From contig CAIZHC010000145.1 of assembly GCA_903932705.1 (NCBI GenBank), forward strand, positions 1 through 6,408: a DNA stretch of 6,408 bases, in the 5' to 3' direction. The notes beneath the pieces are model-generated. The model was not told the origin of the DNA. It saw only the letters and a program-made list of their open reading frames with translations, and did no database searches. The stretch is from an uncultured Actinomycetes bacterium (GTDB taxonomy: Bacteria; Actinomycetota; Actinomycetes; Nanopelagicales; Nanopelagicaceae). Numbering within the stretch: the stretch's first letter is position 1; every line of letters begins with the position of its first letter. Position numbers and translations under genes: made by a program. Shown one piece after another: positions 1-5,702 of this stretch.

Positions 1-2
1 AA

Positions 3-593
3 GAAATCCCATCTATTCGCAATCAGGTGATTGAGGCTCGCGTCTTTGCCAAATGGTTACCTGCATCCAGGTCGGCTAATGCCGAGAAACTTTATCTTCG
101 TGCCATCGCCGTCGAACATATGATTGTTCAAACTCGTGCGACCTCGCGAATTCTTTATGATCTTAAATTGCATGGGGGAGTGAAGAGCGAACTTTCACAA
201 GGCATCGGCTCGCTGCTTTCCACTGCTAGTTACGCTCTCACGGTCAGCTCTGAAGATTTTCGATTCGATCCCTATAGCGTTGCAAAAGATCCGCTCACCT
301 CGGAAATTAGAAGTAACGCCGAACATCTAACCGCCCTCGCACTGGCAGACCATGATGAGATTGCGACGGGGCAGATCGCCCGAGTACTCGCGGCAGTTTC
401 GAGCACCATCATCATCGCTGATTCACTCGATCAAATTTCTCCAGCTATTCGTAAAGTCCCAAGTCCAGATGCGCCATCGGGTCAACAGGTGCTGGCTGTT
501 TCACCAATAGAACAGGTGCGTTCGTGGCAGAACAGGTTGTACCGAATAATTCCACAAAGAATTCGTGAATATTTGGAGCGATTCTTTATTTAA
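3..593 (+). CDS. C-terminal part of an unidentified, mostly helical protein (5' end outside window)
   Basis: The reading frame is open from the first bases of the window (it begins EIPSIRNQ), so the gene starts upstream; the GTG at 27 is only the first start-like codon inside the window and is probably internal. About 196 residues are visible, ending in TAA at 591-593. The visible part looks soluble and alpha-helical, with Ala/Leu/Ile-rich segments, no strong transmembrane stretch, no cysteines and a basic/aromatic tail (RIREYLERFFI). A helical domain of this kind could be the cytoplasmic C-terminal part of a FUSC/aromatic-acid-exporter-type membrane protein, but no diagnostic motif is visible and I do not recognise the family. 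It is separated from the next gene by 95 bp with regulatory-looking repeats, so it is probably not part of the downstream operon. Confidence 0.8.
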   Translation, partial: EIPSIRNQVIEARVFAKWLPASRSANAEKLYLRAIAVEHMIVQTRATSRILYDLKLHGGVKSELSQGIGSLLSTASYALTVSSEDFRFDPYSVAKDPLTSEIRSNAEHLTALALADHDEIATGQIARVLAAVSSTIIIADSLDQISPAIRKVPSPDAPSGQQVLAVSPIEQVRSWQNRLYRIIPQRIREYLERFFI

Positions 594-688
594 TGCGCTC
601 TTAATTAGCCGTTCATCTATTGTCCGTCCAATCTAACCCATTGCGCGGTTCACTTCGCTAACCCGATCACCCAAGGTTAGGAATACGA
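594..688 (+). promoter_or_regulatory. Likely control region of the transporter operon with three DtxR/IdeR-like half-sites
   Basis: This is the largest gap in the window and the natural place for the operon promoter, although I see no convincing -35/-10 pair (TATTGT at 618-623 is the best -10-like hexamer, without a good -35). It contains CTAACCC at 633-639 and again at 658-664, and GGTTAG at 675-680. CTAACC and GGTTAG are the half-sites of the DtxR/IdeR iron-regulator operator, whose consensus I recall as TTAGGTTAGGCTAACCTAA. Aligned to that 19-mer, the block at 672-690 matches 11 positions, including eight in a row (674-681), but its right half is poor; the two CTAACC copies match 10 of 19 each. 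No complete palindrome is present, so operator function is inference. No rho-independent terminator for the upstream gene is evident. Confidence 0.35.
679..682 (+). promoter_or_regulatory. Shine-Dalgarno of the binding-protein gene
   Basis: AGGA lies six bases before the ATG at 689 and supports that start. The site overlaps the GGTTAG half-site at 675-680, so a regulator bound there, or an RNA hairpin with CTAACC at 658-663, would also affect ribosome access. Confidence 0.6.
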
Positions 689-1747
689 ATGCGCATCAAT
701 TCATTCAAGAAGGGCTTTGCAATCGCTGCATCGCTCGTCTTCGCTTCAGTCGGTCTTAGCGCGCAAGCCGCGCACGCCGCCCCCATCACTATTAATTTGT
801 ACGAAGCAATCGGTTATGCACCAGATGAGATCAAGGCTTTCAACGCCTCACAATCTACGTATCAAGTTGTTGACGTCGGTGGATCAACTGGTCCACTTCT
901 TGCAAAGGTTGCCGCAGAAGGTTCAAACCCACAATGGGGTCTCTTCTGGGCTGATGGAGATACCTGGGCTGCTGCTGCAGATACCGCGGGAAATCTCGCA
1001 CCACTGAACTTCAAACCGAATTACTCTTCACTTGGCAAGCGTCTTGCGCCAAAGAACAATTCATTCGCGATTACCGGTTCAACGGTTATGGTCGCTGGTC
1101 TTTATAACGCCGCCACTCTTCCAAACCCTGCAAGGACTCTCAACGCTATGTTGCGTCCTGAGTTCAAGGGAAAGATCGGAATGAACGATCCAAATATCTC
1201 AGGTCCTACATACCCATTCATCGCTGGCCTGATGAACCAACTAGGTTCTGAAGAAGCTGGAAAGAACTTCCTCTTGCAGCTCAAGAAGAACGGTCTAGTC
1301 GTAAACGATAAGAACGGCCCAACAATCCACGCCCTTGAAATTGGTCAAATTAAGGAGGGCTTGGTTCAGAACACCGCAGCTCTCGCTGAAGTAATCAAGT
1401 TCACCGCTAACCCTGTAAAGGGCTTCACTCCAAAGATTGTTTACCCAGGTCGTCCAACTTTGATGCCAAGCTCATTGGCTATCGATGCTAAGCGTCCAGC
1501 TGCAGAAGTTGCTGGCGCACAAGCATTCGTAAAGTTCGTGCTATCACCGGCTGGTCAATCAATCTTGGCGAGCACAGATGCAACTGTTAACTCAGATGTT
1601 CTCTGCTACCCATCCATCGCTGGAACAACTCCAAATAAGTATGTTCCTGCTCTTCCAACTGCGTACCAGATCATCAACCCTTACACCTGGGGTCCTCTCC
1701 AGAGTGAAGTTGATGCTTGGTTCACAGCCAACATTCGCTCCAAGTAA
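689..1747 (+). CDS. ABC transporter periplasmic-type substrate-binding protein, Fe3+/AfuA/FbpA-like class
   Basis: This is a 352-residue extracellular solute-binding protein expected to capture the ligand outside the membrane and hand it to the permease encoded next. Residues 1-30 form a Sec signal peptide: basic start (MRINSFKKG), hydrophobic core about 10-24, and AxA sites at AQA and AHA. There is no lipobox cysteine; the only Cys is residue 306. The mature protein opens with a beta strand (ITINLYEA) and has class-typical blocks: FKGKIGMNDP about 159-168, ALEIGQIKEGLV about 215-226, LMPSSLAI about 258-265, and AGAQAFVKFVLSPAGQ about 275-290. Compared from memory with Haemophilus FbpA, the two adjacent iron-binding Tyr align with T229 and A230, and the ligand Glu aligns near D89, so binding of naked Fe3+ is doubtful. 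Hexose phosphates (as for AfuA), 2-aminoethylphosphonate, or another metal chelate are alternatives. Twenty of 21 Lys codons are AAG, suggesting high expression. The start is supported by AGGA at 679-682. Confidence 0.9.
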   Translation: MRINSFKKGFAIAASLVFASVGLSAQAAHAAPITINLYEAIGYAPDEIKAFNASQSTYQVVDVGGSTGPLLAKVAAEGSNPQWGLFWADGDTWAAAADTAGNLAPLNFKPNYSSLGKRLAPKNNSFAITGSTVMVAGLYNAATLPNPARTLNAMLRPEFKGKIGMNDPNISGPTYPFIAGLMNQLGSEEAGKNFLLQLKKNGLVVNDKNGPTIHALEIGQIKEGLVQNTAALAEVIKFTANPVKGFTPKIVYPGRPTLMPSSLAIDAKRPAAEVAGAQAFVKFVLSPAGQSILASTDATVNSDVLCYPSIAGTTPNKYVPALPTAYQIINPYTWGPLQSEVDAWFTANIRSK

Positions 1748-1783
1748 TCAAGTATTAATTTCTTAAAACCCGATTAACTACTA

Positions 1784-3532
1784 ATGGCACTCGATAGCGA
1801 AACCCATGTTCGCTCTCGGGTGCCATTTTTGGGTCGAATTCGCATTACCCCGATGGCGGTTTTCTGGACGCTGATCACCTTCATTCTGGTAATCCCGATT
1901 CTGCTATTTCTATCGGTTGCTTTCAGCCCGCGCCTTATGTCGCAAGGCCACCAATGGTTCACCCTTGCTAGTTTTAAACCAGTTTTCTCCGGTGCTTACG
2001 GCTTAGCCCTTCTCCATTCACTAATTCTTGGAGTTGTTGCTGCACTCGGCGCCATGGTGATTGCCTTGTCAATGGCGTGGTTAGTTCTTCGTACTAACAC
2101 TCCGGCGCGCATCTTGTGGAACACCACAATTTTCGCTTTATTCCTCGCCCCTTCATATTTGATTGCTCTCGGATGGCAACGTCTCTTTGAACAACGCGGC
2201 GTACTCGAGATCATGGGCTTCTATGTAGAGCCAATTCGAAATCTGCTCTACGGCCCCGTGGGCATCTGTTTAGTTCTTATGGTCAAGGGAATCCCGTTCG
2301 CCTATCTGGTTATTGCCAATGCCATGCGCGGACTCGGCGAAGAGTTTGAACAAGCCGTCCGTGTTCACGGTGGATCCCGATTTGAAGCATTTAAAGTGAT
2401 GGCTGCATTGCTTATGCCATCCTTATTTTCGGCGATGGCGATTGTCTTTGCCGAAGCAATCTCAGATTTCGGTGTAGCAAATACTCTTTCCAATGTCGGA
2501 CATTTCAGTGTCGCCACCTATCAGCTCTATCAAGGCATAAATTCAATCCCCGTTAATTTTCCGGTCTCAGCGGCGACAAGTCTGACTTTGCTCGCGCTAG
2601 TTATCTTGGCAATTTTGGCGCAGAATCGCGCTCTCCGAGGTCGAAGCTTTAGAACTCTCAGTGGTCGAACTCGTCCCGCGACTCAGACCAAACTTTCGTT
2701 CTTCGGAAAGATTTCAACAAGCACCTATATCGTGGGGCTTCTGTTGATCACCCTTGGAATTCCGGTTTTTGGTGCGATCTCAGCATCGCTCTTGCAGGGA
2801 CTTGGCAGTTTACTTAGTCACTACACGATAAATTTCAGCAACTATTCCAGAGTTTTTCACTCTAGATTCCTGCGAAATCCACTGATTTATTCCACCGAGA
2901 TGTCGCTCATTACTGCGACCCTCGCCGTTGGTTTAGCGGCGATTGCATCAAAGGTTTTAACTTCTGCTCGAAATTCGCGCTCGAAGCGTTTTGTTGATTT
3001 CTTCTTGCTCGCAGCTGTCGCACTTCCTGGAATCGTCTTTGCAATCGGATACATCTTCACATACAACCTGAAATTTATAAATGACATCGGTTTACATATC
3101 TACGGAACATCTTTCTTGTTAGCACTTGCTTACACCGCAAATGCGCTTCCCTCAACATCCCGTTCACTTGTTGGAAACATGGGGCAGATTCAAGAGTCCA
3201 TGATGGATGCAGCCCGTGTCCACGGAAGTGGCGCTGCAAAAGCTTGGATTGATGTCACCATGCCATTAATTGCAAGACCACTTCTTATCGCCTGGCTCTT
3301 AACTTTCTCGGGCACACTGTTGGAACTTCCGGTCTCCGAACTTCTATATCCACCAGGAAGTCCGCCGGTTGCCGTTGGTATCGAACTTTCACTGGCAGGT
3401 TTTGACTACGGAGGGGGAACCGCGATCGAGGTGCTCTCTATCCTCTGGGCACTTGTTGTAGTTGGTGTCGCATTCTTCTTATTTAATCGCTTTGCCCCAC
3501 CCGGCTGGAAGAGATTGGGAAATCTACGATGA
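1784..3532 (+). CDS. ABC transporter permease with two fused MetI-like domains (FbpB/PhnU2 type)
   Basis: This 582-residue integral membrane protein forms the whole translocation channel in one chain: two permease domains joined by a basic linker at about 281-304. Each half has the cytoplasmic EAA loop that docks on the ATPase: EQAVRVHGGSRFEAFKVMAALLMP starting at residue 189 is the first, with its key G196, and MDAARVHGSG starting at 474 is the second, with G481; both contain RVHG. Hydrophobic segments include about 24-47, 76-101, 114-130, 158-178, 207-228, 264-279, 313-336, 370-390, 404-425, 440-452, 497-515 and 548-567. The fused architecture and length are usual for Fe3+ (FbpB/AfuB) and some 2-aminoethylphosphonate importers, so the fold does not decide the substrate. 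The start at 1784 follows the binding-protein gene by 36 bp; an in-frame stop at 1775 rules out an earlier start. No Shine-Dalgarno is visible. ATG at 1853 (Met24) would cut into the first membrane segment region and is less likely. Confidence 0.92.
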   Translation: MALDSETHVRSRVPFLGRIRITPMAVFWTLITFILVIPILLFLSVAFSPRLMSQGHQWFTLASFKPVFSGAYGLALLHSLILGVVAALGAMVIALSMAWLVLRTNTPARILWNTTIFALFLAPSYLIALGWQRLFEQRGVLEIMGFYVEPIRNLLYGPVGICLVLMVKGIPFAYLVIANAMRGLGEEFEQAVRVHGGSRFEAFKVMAALLMPSLFSAMAIVFAEAISDFGVANTLSNVGHFSVATYQLYQGINSIPVNFPVSAATSLTLLALVILAILAQNRALRGRSFRTLSGRTRPATQTKLSFFGKISTSTYIVGLLLITLGIPVFGAISASLLQGLGSLLSHYTINFSNYSRVFHSRFLRNPLIYSTEMSLITATLAVGLAAIASKVLTSARNSRSKRFVDFFLLAAVALPGIVFAIGYIFTYNLKFINDIGLHIYGTSFLLALAYTANALPSTSRSLVGNMGQIQESMMDAARVHGSGAAKAWIDVTMPLIARPLLIAWLLTFSGTLLELPVSELLYPPGSPPVAVGIELSLAGFDYGGGTAIEVLSILWALVVVGVAFFLFNRFAPPGWKRLGNLR

Positions 3533-4662
3533 AGCAGAAGAAGAGCGATAGCGCCTACCGCGTCGAAATCAGGGGGGCGAGCAAGAGTTACGGATCGCTT
3601 AAAGCGCTCTATAACTTCGACCTAACAATCGAGCCAGGTACCTTTACGGTGCTGCTTGGACCTTCAGGATCAGGTAAGTCAACGTTGATTCGATCTATCG
3701 CAGGCATTGAGCGTCTAGATTCTGGCGCCATCTCTTTCGGAGATCGTGTTGTTGCTGATAATGGTTTTCATATGGCCCCAGAGAAGCGTGACCTTGCGAT
3801 GGTCTTTCAAGATTACGCACTGTGGCCTCATATGACCGCCTTTGAAAATGTTGGGTACGCCCTTAAGCGCCGTAATCTTGATACGACGGAAGCAAATCGT
3901 CGCATCAACGAAGCGTTGGAGCGGGTAGGTCTGTCGTCTAAGGGTCCTAACTACCCGTTTCAACTTTCTGGTGGAGAGCAACAACGGGTGGCACTTGCTC
4001 GGGCCATCGTTGGCCGGCCATCACTTCTACTCTTTGATGAGCCCCTCTCAAACCTTGACGCAGACCTCCGGGAAAGATTACGTGTAGAAATTGCAACGCT
4101 GACTCGCGAAATTGGTGCAACTGCTTGCTACATCACCCATGATCAATCAGAAGCATTTGCGCTAGCCGATCAAATTGGAGTGCTACGTGCGGGGGAGTTA
4201 CAGCAAATAGCAGCCCCTGAAGAGATCTATCGACAACCAGCAAATCGCTTCGTCGCTGCGTTCACAGGAATTTCTGGAAGCTTCTTGGGTACGGTCATCG
4301 AATCAAAACGCCATGAGGTAATTGTGCAACTTGGAACTCAACGCCTTGAGTGCCGCACTCCGACCAAACTTAAGACAGGCGATAGCGTTGAAGTTCTTAT
4401 CCGCCCAAGTGCAACCAGCCTTAGCCATCATCATTCCAACACCTTGCCGGCAATCGTTTTGGATGTGGCTTATCGTGGCCGTGGCTACGAACACGTAGTG
4501 GAGTGCGAATTTGGCGTCATTTCAAGTGTTTTTGCTCATGAATCAACACCTCGAGGTTCTAAAGTAGATATCTATATTGACCCGCATAACTGTCTGGCTT
4601 TTCCGAGTGAAAAGAAAGTTTCAGAGACTGCGAGCATTGCCCAACTTTCTCATTCCAAGTAA
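3529..4662 (+). CDS. ABC transporter ATP-binding protein with C-terminal TOBE domain (FbpC/PotA/MalK-like)
   Basis: This 377-residue cytoplasmic ATPase powers the importer. Every motif of an active nucleotide-binding domain is visible: A-loop Tyr21, Walker A GPSGSGKST at 44-52, Q-loop Gln94 in VFQDYALWPHMT, signature LSGGEQQRVALARA from 146, Walker B LLLFDEP at 166-172 with catalytic Glu171, D-loop SNLD at 174-177, and H-switch His204 in YITHDQSEAF. Residues about 245-357 form a TOBE-type beta domain (GSFLGTVIES, VLIRPS at 289-294), as in the MalK/PotA/FbpC subfamily; it may sense or regulate. The last 20 residues look like a disordered tail. The ATG overlaps the permease stop by four bases (ATGA, 3529-3532), indicating translational coupling, and GGGA at 3517-3520 is a plausible Shine-Dalgarno eight bases upstream. 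The substrate cannot be told from this subunit. Confidence 0.95.
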   Translation: MKQKKSDSAYRVEIRGASKSYGSLKALYNFDLTIEPGTFTVLLGPSGSGKSTLIRSIAGIERLDSGAISFGDRVVADNGFHMAPEKRDLAMVFQDYALWPHMTAFENVGYALKRRNLDTTEANRRINEALERVGLSSKGPNYPFQLSGGEQQRVALARAIVGRPSLLLFDEPLSNLDADLRERLRVEIATLTREIGATACYITHDQSEAFALADQIGVLRAGELQQIAAPEEIYRQPANRFVAAFTGISGSFLGTVIESKRHEVIVQLGTQRLECRTPTKLKTGDSVEVLIRPSATSLSHHHSNTLPAIVLDVAYRGRGYEHVVECEFGVISSVFAHESTPRGSKVDIYIDPHNCLAFPSEKKVSETASIAQLSHSK

Positions 4663-4671
4663 CCGATTCCT

Positions 4672-4676
4672 AGGAG
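4672..4676 (+). promoter_or_regulatory. Shine-Dalgarno of the duplicated xExxE membrane-protein gene
   Basis: AGGAG lies nine bases before the ATG at 4686, in the 23-bp gap after the ATPase stop. It is the strongest ribosome-binding site in the window and fixes the start. The short gap has no terminator or promoter, so the gene is read as part of the operon. Confidence 0.7.
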
Positions 4677-4685
4677 CTCATCAGA

Positions 4686-5702
4686 ATGCAAGGTACATCC
4701 GTAGCCCTCTTTATCTCCGTCTTCTTCGCTTGCGCGGTTGAAGCGGTTGAAGCAGTAACAGTCGTACTTGCAGCAGGTACGGCACGCGATTGGAAATCAG
4801 CCTGGCGAGGAGTCATTGCCGGTTTGCTCACCCTTGCTCTCATCATTGCGGCATTCGGTCCGGCGATCTCACACTTACCAATCTCCTTCCTTCGTATCGT
4901 TGTTGGCGGACTGCTCTTGGTATTTGGACTCACATGGTTGCGTAAAGCTATCTTGCGCTCCAGCGGTTACAAGGCGCTGCACGATGAAGAAAAAATCTTC
5001 CAAGAGGAGATTGCTGCAGCTCGCATTGCCGCCAAAGAAACTCGCCACGGCGTCGCTGACTGGTACGCATTCACACTTTCATATAAGGGCGTATTGCTAG
5101 AGGGATTAGAAGTTGCCTTCATTGTGCTTACCTTTGGAACTATTCAACATCGAGTTGGTCTCGCATCAATCGCTGCGCTGGCTGCGGTCGCAATAGTTAC
5201 CGCTGCGGGTTTTGCACTTCGCGCTCCACTTGCGAAGGTTCCAGAGAACACCATGAAATTTGGCGTGGGAATCTTATTAACGGCTTTTGGAATTTTCTGG
5301 GGAGCAGAAGGTTCAGCAGGCGCGGATAAGAAGTGGCCAGGCGATAATTGGGCGGTTCTTGGACTTGTAGCCGGCGTTGCAATCTTCTCGTTTATCTTGG
5401 TGGAAGTTCTAAAAGTCGCTCACACTAAGGCACGCGTAGAAGTTCCCGCTGCCGCTAAGAGCGAGAGCGCACCCGTATCAAAGCCGGAGCACAGTAAAAC
5501 TGTTAAAGGTCTAATCGCCTTTGGCGCTTTCTGGGTTGATTTCATTGTCGGAGATGATTGGAGAATCGCCGCTGGTATCGTCGCATCATTCATACTCACA
5601 GCGATAATCAAAGTCTCATTTTTTACATGGAGCACTGTTCCTGTATTTGTTGCGATCTTCTTGGCTTACAGTTTGTCGCGTGTCGTTCGGAGTGAGCAAT
5701 AA
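4686..5702 (+). CDS. Polytopic membrane protein with two Ftr1-like xExxE repeats and a C-terminal DFIVGDDW module
   Basis: This is a 338-residue membrane protein. It contains a clear internal duplication: residues 18-88 and 138-209 align, with VEAVEAVTVVLAAGT matching LEGLEVAFIVLTFGT, and VGGLLLVFGLTW (73-84) matching VGILLTAFGIFW (194-205). Each repeat carries ExxE in a membrane helix (E19/E22 and E139/E142). This resembles the paired REXXE motifs of Ftr1/EfeU iron permeases, but Arg is replaced by Val18 and Leu138. Between the repeats is a charged loop (about 86-125), including LHDEEKIFQEEIAAAR. After repeat two come a helix (222-244), an Ala/Pro/Lys/Ser linker (246-272) and a C-terminal module starting GAFWVDFIVGDDWR at 280, with two or three more helices. 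From memory it resembles the uncharacterised membrane family COG4280; I cannot verify this. Metal or other cation transport is inferred from the acidic motifs and from the adjacent ABC importer. The start is set by AGGAG at 4672-4676. Confidence 0.85.
   Translation: MQGTSVALFISVFFACAVEAVEAVTVVLAAGTARDWKSAWRGVIAGLLTLALIIAAFGPAISHLPISFLRIVVGGLLLVFGLTWLRKAILRSSGYKALHDEEKIFQEEIAAARIAAKETRHGVADWYAFTLSYKGVLLEGLEVAFIVLTFGTIQHRVGLASIAALAAVAIVTAAGFALRAPLAKVPENTMKFGVGILLTAFGIFWGAEGSAGADKKWPGDNWAVLGLVAGVAIFSFILVEVLKVAHTKARVEVPAAAKSESAPVSKPEHSKTVKGLIAFGAFWVDFIVGDDWRIAAGIVASFILTAIIKVSFFTWSTVPVFVAIFLAYSLSRVVRSEQ
5689..5692 (+). promoter_or_regulatory. Possible Shine-Dalgarno for the MFS gene, inside the end of the preceding gene
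   Basis: GGAG lies six bases upstream of ATA at 5699, an ordinary spacing for initiation. It is located in the last codons of the preceding gene. Its presence is the main support for starting the MFS gene at 5699 despite the non-standard codon. Confidence 0.4.

Noticed and set aside
27..593. GTG at 27 as the true start of the first gene
   Set aside because: The frame is open to the left edge and no ribosome-binding site precedes the GTG, so the gene is more likely truncated by the window.
594..688. Rho-independent terminator between the first gene and the operon
   Set aside because: No GC-rich hairpin followed by a T run is present; the only inverted repeat (658-680) is six base pairs and sits on the next gene's ribosome-binding site.
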